Origin: an uncultured Pelosinus sp.
Lineage (GTDB): Bacteria; Bacillota; Negativicutes; Sporomusales; Acetonemataceae
Assembly (NCBI GenBank): GCA_900542835.1
Contig: UQPB01000006.1
Location: forward strand, 1 to 64,000
Length of the DNA stretch: 64,000 bases
Direction of reading: 5' to 3'
The notes below the pieces were generated by a model that searched no databases, had not been told where the DNA came from, and was given only the letters and a program-made list of their open reading frames with translations. The translations under genes and the position numbers were made by a program. The first letter of the stretch is position 1. The number at the start of each line of letters is the position of its first letter. Below, piece by piece: positions 24,860 through 32,831 of this stretch.

Positions 24860-25092
24860 GCGCGGTTGGGGCAGACGACCGGAGACGGGCGAGGCAGCGA
24901 GGGAGGAGAGAAAGAACGATTCCACGAAGGACACGGAGGTCACACGGAGGCCACACGGAGGCCACAGAGGCAGAACCCGTGTCCCCTGTGGTCAACGTGA
25001 TTTCGCATTCCGGACTTTTGCAACATCCTCCCCGTGCCAGTGGTATCTTTTGTACAGAGGGAAACAGCAGGCTGCTGAATGAGCCTGCTGTA
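24860..25092. repeat. Degenerate repeat region, family B-like (24914-25026)
   Basis: The segment runs aacgattccac ... gtggtcaacg ... cgcattccggacttttgc and matches, in opposite orientation, the element at 18406-18527. In its middle three ccacacggagg-like 12-bp units stand in tandem. Terminal inverted repeats are not preserved. The rest of the gap is the terminator of the minus-strand gene. Confidence 0.55.
25064..25091 (-). terminator. Terminator of the glycosyltransferase gene
   Basis: acagcaggct (25064-25073) and agcctgctgt (25082-25091) pair directly behind the minus-strand stop codon. Confidence 0.65.
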
Positions 25093-25875
25093 TTATTCGA
25101 GAAACGAATCCAGAAGATCAAATCGCCGTTCGTTGTTATAGCCGAAATAATTGCTGTTTTGCCATTGGCGTTTGCGCGGCTGCCCATGATAGGCGGCAAT
25201 GGCTTCCAGACAGTCGCCGACAATGGTATCGATAATTTTATTGGTATGAATCTGGTTTTTAATAGAAGAACCAAGACGGTAGTGAGGGATGACGGTGGCG
25301 ACGTCGATTTTCAGTTTGGCCTTGCGAGCCAGCGCCAACGCTACTGGTGGAATAGCCAGTTCGCGCAGCGGCAGGGTTTCGAGCAGCTTTCTCGATACGG
25401 CGTGCGGGCCGTGGGCCGGAGTTGACAGACTGATTTTTTTCTCGAGGCCAAGTTCTTTGTTTAAATTTAAACGCCACTGAAATGTGGGATTATAGCGTTC
25501 GATATGACGGGGCGGCACCGGATAACAATTTGTTAATGCCATGTCAAGGCGTTTAAGCAGTACTCCATCGGCCAGTTCCATCAAATTTTCATTAAATGTT
25601 CCAACCATGTCGCCGTCAACGAATAAAACGGCATCGCTGCCGAGATTGAGAGCCATCTTTGCGCCGATTGCCCTGGGAACGTCAATGCCCAGACAGTCGT
25701 GGAAGGCGATAATCTGCAGTTTGGGAAGCCGCATTTGCAGTATTTCACGCATGGTGGAATCTTTGGAGCCGTTCGCTACGACAATGATGTGGTCGACAGG
25801 AAGCGTGCCGAGGTTCTGCAGTACGGTACTGATGCGTCCTGCCTCGTTCTTTGCCGGAACTACCACTGTTATCAA
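25093..25875 (-). CDS. Family 2 glycosyltransferase
   Basis: A 260-residue GT-A fold enzyme with the nucleotide-sugar pattern TVVVPAKNEAGRI at the start, IIVVANGSKDST, and the metal-binding DGD in VLFVDGDMVGTF. No membrane segment is seen, so it is cytoplasmic or peripheral. The start is TTG at 25875, nine bases after gaggtg. It lies divergent from yabG, a sporulation gene, so it may decorate a spore or cell-surface glycan; that is inference from position. The acceptor is unknown. Confidence 0.85.
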   Translation of the reverse strand: MITVVVPAKNEAGRISTVLQNLGTLPVDHIIVVANGSKDSTMREILQMRLPKLQIIAFHDCLGIDVPRAIGAKMALNLGSDAVLFVDGDMVGTFNENLMELADGVLLKRLDMALTNCYPVPPRHIERYNPTFQWRLNLNKELGLEKKISLSTPAHGPHAVSRKLLETLPLRELAIPPVALALARKAKLKIDVATVIPHYRLGSSIKNQIHTNKIIDTIVGDCLEAIAAYHGQPRKRQWQNSNYFGYNNERRFDLLDSFLE

Positions 25876-26046
25876 ATGCGTATCACCTCGTAGCAGGAAT
25901 GCTGTGCGTCCTGTTAACTTGTAGTACAGTATATGGGAGACCCAGGCCCCTTGCTACTTGCGGTCTGATAAAGATGGGAGCAGCCGCGGCGGTGACCGAA
26001 GCCGTGTTTCCTTCATAGTATGTAATGACTGAAGGGAGGGCTTTGG

Positions 26047-26934
26047 ATGTTTGAGATCGGCGAACTGGTTACCCGCAAATCGCACGGTGACGATATCGTA
26101 TTTAAAGTGACCGGATTTTCCGTCAATAGCAACGGCGAAAAACAGTATGAATTGAAGGGCCTGCATATGCGGCTGCTGGCCGACGCGCCTGAGTCGGATC
26201 TGATCCGGGTGGGGGCGGAGTTTCTGCGGGATGAAATAATCCGTTTTGAGCGAACCAGCAGTGAGAATACGCTGCGGGCCCTGCAGCGCCGTTCCGGTCA
26301 GCGCGAACATGTGGAATGTGTCAGGGGCGAACACGCAAAAAAGTACCAGTCCTTTGATTTGCCGGGAAAAGTTCTGCATATTGACGGCGATGAGGACTAT
26401 ATGAAAATGTGTCTGAAAACATATGGGCAGCTGCATATGGCCGCGACCGGAGAATGGATCGAAGAGTCCAAGCAGCCGGAGCGGATAGCCGATTTGGTGC
26501 GGCTGCATCAACCCGACATTCTGGTTCTGACCGGACACGACTCGCTGATCAGCCTGGGCAAGAAGGAAAAGGATAAAGAACGTGACTTTCGCGATATGCG
26601 TAATTACCGCAACTCGCAGTATTTCGTCGATTCCGTTCGCAATGCCCGCGCGGTCCGGCCTTCGGCCGACGATTTGGTGATCTTTGCCGGCGCCTGCCAG
26701 TCCTATTATGAAGCGATTCTCGCAGCCGGCGCTAATTTTGCCAGTTCACCCAGCCGCATTTTTATCCACGCATATGATCCGGTGTTTATTGTCGAGAAAG
26801 TCGCGTTCACCTCGATTAACCGGGTGGTTGATATTTCTGACGCGATTACGGCGTCTGTTACCGGTGCCGATGGTGTGGGCGGCCTGGAGACGCGGGGGAA
26901 ATTCCGCATGGGGATGCCTAAGAGCCCGTATTAG
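26047..26934 (+). CDS. yabG: Sporulation-specific protease YabG
   Basis: A 295-residue protein of the YabG family, a spore-coat-maturing peptidase made in the mother cell. The N-terminus MFEIGELVTRKSHGDDIVFKV and the block VLHIDGDEDYMKMCLKTYGQL are typical, as is DILVLTGHDSL near the middle. Its length is the family norm (about 290). It marks the organism as a spore former. A promoter for a late sporulation sigma factor is expected, but I cannot fix one with confidence. Confidence 0.93.
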   Translation: MFEIGELVTRKSHGDDIVFKVTGFSVNSNGEKQYELKGLHMRLLADAPESDLIRVGAEFLRDEIIRFERTSSENTLRALQRRSGQREHVECVRGEHAKKYQSFDLPGKVLHIDGDEDYMKMCLKTYGQLHMAATGEWIEESKQPERIADLVRLHQPDILVLTGHDSLISLGKKEKDKERDFRDMRNYRNSQYFVDSVRNARAVRPSADDLVIFAGACQSYYEAILAAGANFASSPSRIFIHAYDPVFIVEKVAFTSINRVVDISDAITASVTGADGVGGLETRGKFRMGMPKSPY

Positions 26935-27072
26935 ACTAAAACTGGCTGCGTAGAAGGCCGTGTCTGCCGCCATTGTTTCCAGTTGCTGCAAAATTTACCT
27001 GGTTCTCGTCGACAGGAATGCTCGCATACGTATAGAATAGTAAACCATTGATCTGAAAAAGGGGAGCCCAGT

Positions 27073-27663
27073 ATGCGATTTGCTACATTCGTGGTCGGCA
27101 TGGCGCTGCTACTGGCAGGGGCCTGTTCCGGCTATGCCCTTGCCGGGGTATTGCTGCCGCCGGAAACAGCGCCGGCAGTCCGGGACCGGACTGCGCTGCC
27201 GTCAGCCGGGACAGACTATGTCCGGCCTGCATCTGTCATACATAAAAAAGCGCCGCCGGCGGCGAAGCCCGACCGCCGGACCAAAGCGGCGGAACAGCGG
27301 GCATTCGAGCTGCTTAACGCCGACCGGCGGGCCAATGGCTTGCCGCCGCTGCGCCTGAACGGAAGTCTGGTGGTTCTGGCGGAGGCCTATGCCCGGGATA
27401 TGATTGAGCGGGACTATTTTTCCCACTACAATCCGGAAGGACAGTCGCCGTTTGACCGGATGAAAGCCTATGGGCTGGATTACCGTTACGCCGGCGAGAA
27501 TCTGGCTATTCATCACAGCATTGAAGCCGCGCAACAGGAGCTGATGAACAGTCCCGGCCACCGCGCCAATATTCTTGGCGCCAATTACAGCGAGGTCGGT
27601 ATCGGCGTCTGCTACGACAGCCGCGGCTCCCTGTATGTGGTACAGGAATTTATCGGCCACTAG
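27073..27663 (+). CDS. Secreted CAP-domain (SCP/PR1, YkwD-like) protein
   Basis: A 196-residue protein with an N-terminal signal sequence (MRFATFVVGMALLLAGACSG), a proline-rich linker of about 45 residues and a CAP domain from about residue 75 to the end (LLNADRRANGLPPL, YARDMIERDYFSHYNPEG, GENLA, NSPGHRANIL, YVVQEF). CAP proteins of this type occur in spore and cell envelopes. The cysteine context is not a perfect lipobox. The stop codon lies at the edge of an inverted-repeat element. Confidence 0.9.
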   Translation: MRFATFVVGMALLLAGACSGYALAGVLLPPETAPAVRDRTALPSAGTDYVRPASVIHKKAPPAAKPDRRTKAAEQRAFELLNADRRANGLPPLRLNGSLVVLAEAYARDMIERDYFSHYNPEGQSPFDRMKAYGLDYRYAGENLAIHHSIEAAQQELMNSPGHRANILGANYSEVGIGVCYDSRGSLYVVQEFIGH

Positions 27664-27822
27664 TGTAGTGACACGTTCACTTTTAACTAAAAAACGCAGG
27701 ATGAATTTTCACTCTGCAAGGCGGAGGAATGAGGCGTAGTGGTGCCTACGCCGATTGACGACAACGCCGCAGATGGGAATTCAGACAAGTTATTTGGCAA
27801 AATGTGAACGTGCCACTACACT
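27662..27822. repeat. MITE-like element family C
   Basis: Terminal inverted repeats agtgtagtgacacgttcac (27662-27680) and gtgaacgtgccactacact (27804-27822) match at 18 of 19 positions and enclose 123 bp with an inner palindrome (ggcgtag ... ctacgcc). The left end forms two bases of the TAG stop of the CAP gene. It has no coding capacity. Confidence 0.75.
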
Positions 27823-27967
27823 GGATTAACGGGTAAGCGAAAGACCTCCTCTCAGTAATGAGACGGAGGCCTTTTTTTGATTTAAACCGGAGCAAGCTGT
27901 CCCGCCGTCCGCCTGTTGCAGCGGCACAGACGGGACGAACAGCCAGCCGAGGGGCTTGGCCGGTTGC
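27823..27967. terminator. Terminator at 27842-27878 and flank
   Basis: agacctcctctca and tgagacggaggcct pair (27842-27854 with 27859-27872), followed by seven T residues. It would end the CAP-gene transcript. The rest of the gap shows nothing of note. Confidence 0.75.
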
Positions 27968-28231
27968 TCAGCGGCACTGCGGGCAGCGGCCTTTATGACC
28001 GTGATAATCAAACTCGCGGTTGCAGCGGGGACAGACCTTGTAGAGGCGGTACATACAGACCCGGTATAATTTGTAATGGCAGGTAAACGTTTTTACACAC
28101 TCTTTTTCCATTTTGCAGCTCATCTTCGGCGGACAATCACAGTCCATATCATCCGGGCCCATATCTGCCGGTTCATCATAGTCGCATTTGGAGTCGCAAT
28201 CCCATTTAGGCGAGCCTTCATTGTATTTCAC
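27968..28231 (-). CDS. Small cysteine-rich protein of unknown function
   Basis: This 87-residue acidic N-half, basic C-half protein has 13 cysteines, among them DCDSKCDYD, DCDCPP, and a C-terminal CPRCNREFDYHGHKGRCPQC that looks like a zinc ribbon of the CXXC...CXXC type. The GTG at 28231 is preferred because aggagg lies ten bases upstream; the frame opens further upstream into a tandem-repeat region with no reason to be coding. It might be a small spore-coat or metal-binding protein. I do not recognise the family. Confidence 0.6.
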   Translation of the reverse strand: MKYNEGSPKWDCDSKCDYDEPADMGPDDMDCDCPPKMSCKMEKECVKTFTCHYKLYRVCMYRLYKVCPRCNREFDYHGHKGRCPQCR

Positions 28232-28344
28232 AGGTCCACATCCTCCTATAGTCGTTTTGCCGGCAGACATTGCCGGACTCACTATACTATATGAGAAAGA
28301 CCATAAAAGTGTTATGTCGATTCTGAAACTAGACACAGTCGAAG

Positions 28345-28612
28345 CCCGGCCCCCTGTTTCCGCGAAGCGAAACAGGGGGCTCCCATCGCCAGGAATCGCC
28401 AGAGCAATCTCGTTCACCCGTCCCCAATGTTTCCGCAAAGCGGAAACGAGGCGCTCTAATCGTCTAGAATCGTTAGCAATCTCGTTCTCCGTCCCCCAAT
28501 GTTTCTGCAAAGCGGAAACGAAGCGCTCTAATTGCCAGGAATCGCCAGAGCAATCTCGTTCACCCGTACCCAATGTTTCCGCAAAGCGGAAACGAGTCGT
28601 TCTAATCGCCTA
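28345..28612. repeat. Tandem array of about 74-bp hairpin units
   Basis: Three full units (about 28387-28460, 28461-28532, 28533-28606) and a partial first unit each contain gcaatctcgtt and a hairpin tttccgcaaagcggaaa. Units are 80-90 percent alike by eye. Both strands are open over long stretches, but the frames do not look coding. Confidence 0.75.
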
Positions 28613-28618
28613 CAGCCC

Positions 28619-28760
28619 GTTCGCCTCTAGGGCGGCGAGAAGTGTCCAGATGCTAGGCGGCCGGGGCAACCCAGCAGCGACGCGTACTTGCCGTACGCTA
28701 GCAATGGGTTGCCCCGGCCAACAACGCAGATGGGCGCTTATCGCCGTCCTAGTGGCGAAC
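28619..28760. repeat. MITE-like element family D
   Basis: Imperfect 24-bp terminal inverted repeats (gttcgcctctagggcggcga and gttcgccactaggacggcga when the right end is reversed) enclose an inner palindrome, ggccggggcaaccca against tgggttgccccggcc. The right end supplies the last codons and TAG stop of the minus-strand yitT-type gene. Confidence 0.75.
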
Positions 28761-29588
28761 CGAAAATCCCCTCCCCATGACTTCGGCGGCATCCTGCACG
28801 ATCATGAACGCCAGCGGGTCAACTTTTTCGACAATGAATTTGATGCGGGCAATCTGGGTCAGGGTGACGACGACAAAGACCACTTTTTTATCGTGGCGGG
28901 TATAGGCGCCTTCGCCTCTGAGGAAGGTGACACCGCGGCCGACCTCGTTCATGATCGCGGCGGCAATCTCCTCCGACAGCTCGGATATGATCAGAATGGT
29001 CTTCTTACGGTTGAAGCCTTCGATGACCTTGTCGGTTACCGAGGCGGCGATAAACATGGAGATCAGGGTGTAAAGGGCCGGCTTCAGGCCGAATAGAAAT
29101 GCAGCTACGGCCATGATCGCCAAATTGATCCCGAAGTTCACGATGCCTATATTAATGGAATAGTATTTTTTGACAAGGATGGCGATGATATCGGTACCGC
29201 CGGAACTGCCGCCGACCCGGAAAATAATGCCGGAGCCGATGCCGGAGATGACGCCGCCGCAAATCGCCGACAGGATGATATCATCGACCAGGTTCAGCGA
29301 GGCGAGAAACCGGGTAGCGTCAATCGACAGCGAGAAAACGGTCAGGCCATACAGTGCGCCAATGACAAATTCACGGTCAAGCAAACGGTAGGCGGCATAG
29401 AGAATGGGAATATTGCCAATCGCGATTAACAGGCCAATCGGCCAGCTGAACAGGAAATACAGAATCATCGCGATGCCGGAAATGCCGCCGCTGAGCAGAT
29501 GGTGCGGAACCAGAAAGGCATTGATACCGGTGCCGCAGATCACGCTGCCCAGTCCAACCAGCGCATAGCGCCAAACTTTTTGTTGCAT
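28749..29588 (-). CDS. YitT-family (DUF161/DUF2179) membrane protein
   Basis: A 279-residue protein with about five or six N-terminal membrane segments (GTGINAFLVPHHLLSGGISGIA is typical) and a C-terminal cytoplasmic DUF2179 domain (about 215-279, KKTILIISELSEEIAAAIMNEVGRG). The family is widespread in Firmicutes; its function is not settled. aggagg precedes the ATG. The last three residues before the stop come from the end of an inverted-repeat element. Confidence 0.9.
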   Translation of the reverse strand: MQQKVWRYALVGLGSVICGTGINAFLVPHHLLSGGISGIAMILYFLFSWPIGLLIAIGNIPILYAAYRLLDREFVIGALYGLTVFSLSIDATRFLASLNLVDDIILSAICGGVISGIGSGIIFRVGGSSGGTDIIAILVKKYYSINIGIVNFGINLAIMAVAAFLFGLKPALYTLISMFIAASVTDKVIEGFNRKKTILIISELSEEIAAAIMNEVGRGVTFLRGEGAYTRHDKKVVFVVVTLTQIARIKFIVEKVDPLAFMIVQDAAEVMGRGFSVRH

Positions 29589-29759
29589 GCTTTCCTCCTG
29601 ATCGGTTCACATTTTGGCGTTGTTATCATAAGTATATCATATCCGTAGTCCGGACTGAAATGCTCTAATCCTGAATCTGGCAATTTGGACTTTTTTTCTG
29701 CACATCAATTGTTGAATCAGCATATATATAAACAGAAACTGATAAAGGGGGGAATAGGT

Positions 29760-30431
29760 ATGGAAGATACTCGTGCAAATGCAAACAGTTGTACGTTAGG
29801 CGTTCAAACCGGTCCCATTATCGTGCGGCAAGTCATCGGGGAAAGAATGAGACAAAAAGTTCTTGATATTCATGTTGTCGTTCCCGAGAGAAAGCCGTCG
29901 ATTGAGCAAATTGTTGACGTTTTTGTCAAGGATGTCGAAGTTTGCAACGTTGAGGTCATTACTGACAAAGTAATTGTCCGCGGCGAGTTTGAAATCAAGG
30001 CGATTTATGTAGCTGACCTGCCGGATCAGCCGGTGCATGCCGTTGAGATCAGGCATTACAAATGGACGCAGGATATCGAGATCCCCGGCGCCCGCCGCGG
30101 CATGGACGCTGACGCCAGCGTTGTCGTTGAGTTTGTTGATTATGACGTCGATCATCATACCCGGGCGTATACGCATAAATACGGCGGCTATCATGGTGAC
30201 GACTGCGATGATCACGACGACTGCAACGATCATGATGATTGCCACGATCACGATGACTGCCACGATCATGACGGCTGCCATGACCATGATGACTGCCACG
30301 ATCATCACCACCATCACCGCGTCTGCCGTGAGTTCGACGTCTCCGTCGTACTGAAGATTACCGCCAAGGTAATGGCAGACCGCGAGGTTACCTTTAATCA
30401 AGGTACGCTACCGACGAGCCCCAAAGGCTAG
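29760..30431 (+). CDS. SPOCS (DUF3794) spore-coat-type protein with His/Asp/Cys-rich insertion
   Basis: A 223-residue protein with one SPOCS/DUF3794 domain, as found in SafA-docking and SipL-type spore-coat proteins. Residues about 30-140 carry VRQVIGERMRQKVLDIHVVVPERKPSIEQIVDV and VKDVEV ... KVIVRG. An insert at about 147-186 holds five near-perfect HDHDDC-type hexads and ends in five histidines, before the domain closes with EFDVSVVLKITAKV. The insert is a likely metal-binding region. The start at 29760 follows aaaggggggaa. The next gene is a related SPOCS protein. Confidence 0.85.
   Translation: MEDTRANANSCTLGVQTGPIIVRQVIGERMRQKVLDIHVVVPERKPSIEQIVDVFVKDVEVCNVEVITDKVIVRGEFEIKAIYVADLPDQPVHAVEIRHYKWTQDIEIPGARRGMDADASVVVEFVDYDVDHHTRAYTHKYGGYHGDDCDDHDDCNDHDDCHDHDDCHDHDGCHDHDDCHDHHHHHRVCREFDVSVVLKITAKVMADREVTFNQGTLPTSPKG
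30198..30318 (+). repeat. 18-bp tandem repeats coding Asp/His/Cys hexads
   Basis: Units such as gatgactgccacgatcac vary at synonymous positions while the protein pattern stays the same, which suggests selection for the encoded metal-ligand residues rather than recent duplication alone. Confidence 0.75.
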
Positions 30432-30470
30432 GCGACATTTCCCGCAATTGGGGGAAAAGGGGGGAATTCT

Positions 30471-31436
30471 GTGAACGATAATGACAATCTTAGAGCAAGT
30501 TCCGGTTCCACAACTTGCACGACTGATACAGTGACCTCCGTCAGCGGTGTCGGCACTACGGAAAGCGCGGAGCTCATCTGCGGCTGCCCGGAGCCGGGGC
30601 CGGAAAAAATCGAGGTTGAGCAGGTACTTGGCGCCAGAATGGCGCAGAAAGTCGTCGAGTTCGACATGTTCGTACCGGAGCAGAAACCGCCGATCGAGCA
30701 AGTCGTCGATGTTTATGTCAAAAATGTAAAATGTGCCAGTATTGATGTTATTCGCGATAAGGTCATCATTCGCGGCCATCTGGAGGCAAAGGTCATGTAT
30801 GTGGCCGATCTGCCAAACCAGCCGGTGCACGCGTTTGAACGGCATCACATTCGTTTTACCCGCGATATTGAGATTGACGGCGCCGAGCCGGAAATGAAGG
30901 CAACCGCCGATATCCAGATCGAATACGTGGACTATGACTTTGATTGCTGCGATCGCCGCAAAGTCCATGTGACGATTGTACTTAGATTCTGGGCCCGCGT
31001 AGTTACCACGGCTGAGATGGATGTGTATGCGCTGACGCCGATTGATCAGGTCGGTGAACCGGTTGAAAAGACCACATCTGCCTCTTCGTTTAACAGCGAC
31101 TCGGTATCGGCAGCCTCGACCGGCGGCGGCGATTATACCGGCTTCGGCGTTGAAAACGTCCTGGTAACCGGTCCGGAGGTTGTGCCGATGGTTCCTACCG
31201 CCGGCACCCAGACAGGGGTATCCGGCACCGTTACCGTTACCGGTTCCGTTGTCAATGTCCGCAGCGGTCCCGGCACCAACTTCCCGGTTGTCACCAAGGT
31301 GAACCGGGGAGCTACCGTCACCTTGCTCGATCAGGCGTTTGGCTGGTACCGCGTTGTTTTGCAGGATGGCACGACCACCGGCTGGATTGCGAGCTGGCTG
31401 TTGAGCGTCGGGGCGCCGTCAAACGCAAAGGGATAG
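30471..31436 (+). CDS. SPOCS (DUF3794) protein with C-terminal SH3b domain
   Basis: A 321-residue protein with an N-terminal low-complexity Ser/Thr stretch, a SPOCS domain (about 45-185; VEQVLGARMAQKVVEFDMFVPEQKPPIEQVVDVYVKNV), a Ser/Thr/Gly linker and a C-terminal bacterial SH3 domain (about 255-315; VTVTGSVVNVRSGPGTNFPVVTKVNRG). SH3b usually binds cell wall, so the protein could anchor a spore coat layer to cortex, like SipL. The start is a GTG with a very strong G-rich binding site. The SPOCS part is closely similar to the upstream gene, so the pair probably arose by duplication. Confidence 0.88.
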   Translation: MNDNDNLRASSGSTTCTTDTVTSVSGVGTTESAELICGCPEPGPEKIEVEQVLGARMAQKVVEFDMFVPEQKPPIEQVVDVYVKNVKCASIDVIRDKVIIRGHLEAKVMYVADLPNQPVHAFERHHIRFTRDIEIDGAEPEMKATADIQIEYVDYDFDCCDRRKVHVTIVLRFWARVVTTAEMDVYALTPIDQVGEPVEKTTSASSFNSDSVSAASTGGGDYTGFGVENVLVTGPEVVPMVPTAGTQTGVSGTVTVTGSVVNVRSGPGTNFPVVTKVNRGATVTLLDQAFGWYRVVLQDGTTTGWIASWLLSVGAPSNAKG

Positions 31437-31540
31437 CAGGCAGGCCGCGGCGCGCACCGCGGTCTCTTGTTTACTGCGCCGCTTTGCTGCGGCCGTGCTA
31501 AATGGCAGGCGCCGCGGTTGGCGCCGTTGCGGAGGGAGAC

Positions 31541-32308
31541 ATGCTGACCGCAGTTTTTCATTTGCGACCGATGAGCCGGGGCGTAACCGCCCCGCATTTA
31601 TTTACCGCCGATGACGGCGGCGTATATGTGGTTAAATTTCAAACCAACCGGCTGGGGCCGAAGGTACTGGTCAATGAGCTGCTGGCGGCCGAGCTTGGCC
31701 GCCGCTGGCAGCTGTGTTTTCCGGAATCGGCGCTGATTTATGTTGATCCTAAAGCGGTGGGACACCATTCTTCGCTGGCGCGGTTCGAACCGGGCCTGCA
31801 GTTTGCATCCCGGTTTTTACCGAACTGTCGTTATCTCGACCCGGTTTTGCTGCGTAAGGCGGTGAATAAGTCTGATATGGCGGGGGTAATGCTGTTCGAT
31901 CATTTTTTCCATAATGTCGATCGCACCCGGAATCCGCGCAATATACTGATTCGCCGCGAAGAGCGCGGCTGGCGGCTGTATGCGATCGATCATTCGCATT
32001 TGTTCTATCGCGGCCGCTGGACGCCGCAATCTCTCGCCAGGCTGGAAACAGGCGTAAGCGTCAACCGGGGACGGGCTTTTGGCGACCTGCTGGCACATTA
32101 CTTGCAACCGGCTGATTTTACGGCCGCGCTGCAGCGGCTGGAGGCGACCACAGACGCTGACTTCCGGGAAGTGGTCAATATGATACCCCGGGAATGGCTT
32201 CCCGGGGCTGAAGAAAGAGAATTGCTGACAGGCTGGCTGTGCCGGCGGCGTGGTTACGCCGCGTCCATTGCCGCCAAACTTTGTGCCCTGATCAGCCCTC
32301 ATCCCTGA
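31541..32308 (+). CDS. HipA-like kinase-fold protein
   Basis: A 255-residue protein of the HipA-family kinase group. The catalytic pattern HNVDRTRNPRNIL (about 125-137) followed by IDHSHLF (about 155-161) fits the HipA-like active site; the P-loop region is less clear. It stands alone, with no HipB antitoxin next to it, so it is not a normal persistence toxin pair. aggagggagac sets the start at 31541. Related kinases occur singly in spore formers; the substrate is unknown. Confidence 0.7.
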   Translation: MLTAVFHLRPMSRGVTAPHLFTADDGGVYVVKFQTNRLGPKVLVNELLAAELGRRWQLCFPESALIYVDPKAVGHHSSLARFEPGLQFASRFLPNCRYLDPVLLRKAVNKSDMAGVMLFDHFFHNVDRTRNPRNILIRREERGWRLYAIDHSHLFYRGRWTPQSLARLETGVSVNRGRAFGDLLAHYLQPADFTAALQRLEATTDADFREVVNMIPREWLPGAEERELLTGWLCRRRGYAASIAAKLCALISPHP

Positions 32309-32711
32309 TATACACAGGAGTGCCAAGCCGAATAAGGTTGAAGACCTCTTCCACATGCTCATTATGCATGCGGATGCAGCCATTGGAGACCAACTGACCG
32401 ATCAGCCATGGCCGGTTGGTGCCATGGATGCCATATGCGTCAAAATTCAGCCCCATCCAGCGGGAACCGAGAACGCCTCCCGGATGGGGAATTTTTGTGG
32501 CAACCGCAAAATTGCCGAGCGGTGTCGGCGTTGACGGTTTGCCGAGAGCGACCGGATAGGTGCGGACAGCCGACGTGCCGTTCAACAAGGTCAGGGAGCG
32601 CCGGGCCTTGACGATTAAAATAGTGGGCTGCTGCAGGACAAGCCGGTTGGCCTCCGCGATCCGTTCTCTCGCCTCCACTTCCCATTCGCGCCCCAGCATC
32701 TTGATCAGCAT
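32292..32711 (-). CDS. YkuD-type L,D-transpeptidase
   Basis: A 139-residue L,D-transpeptidase that forms 3-3 cross-links in peptidoglycan or attaches proteins to it. The catalytic motif is HGTNRP and then SNGCIRM (standard SHGCIRM with Asn for His at one place). No signal peptide is visible, unlike most periplasmic members. Its 3' end overlaps the convergent HipA-like gene by 17 bp. A good aggagg lies upstream of the ATG. Confidence 0.88.
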   Translation of the reverse strand: MLIKMLGREWEVEARERIAEANRLVLQQPTILIVKARRSLTLLNGTSAVRTYPVALGKPSTPTPLGNFAVATKIPHPGGVLGSRWMGLNFDAYGIHGTNRPWLIGQLVSNGCIRMHNEHVEEVFNLIRLGTPVYIRDEG

Positions 32712-32831
32712 ACGAATACCTCCTTTTCAGGGTCGCTGTTATATGCGCAAAATACTATATGTATAAAACAGTATAAATGTTATGAGTCTATGGTAAAAAT
32801 AGTTGTGTATGCGACAATAAAGGAGATTGCA

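Noticed and set aside
27968..28573. Cysteine-rich protein extended to 201 residues
   Set aside because: The extra N-terminal part is translated tandem repeat; a strong ribosome-binding site supports the GTG at 28231.
28345..28612. Possible CRISPR array
   Set aside because: The units are about 74 bp and repeat along their full length; there are no unique spacers and no cas genes nearby.
28188..29096. Long plus-strand frame through the tandem repeats and the yitT-type gene
   Set aside because: It has no ribosome-binding site, runs through a repeat array and an inverted-repeat element, and lies antisense to a clear YitT-family gene.
30037..30354. Alternative plus-strand frame over the Asp/His/Cys repeats
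   Set aside because: It is a low-complexity shadow of the SPOCS gene without a ribosome-binding site.
31541..32308. HipBA toxin-antitoxin pair
   Set aside because: There is no HipB-like gene next to it, and the flanking genes are spore and wall genes.
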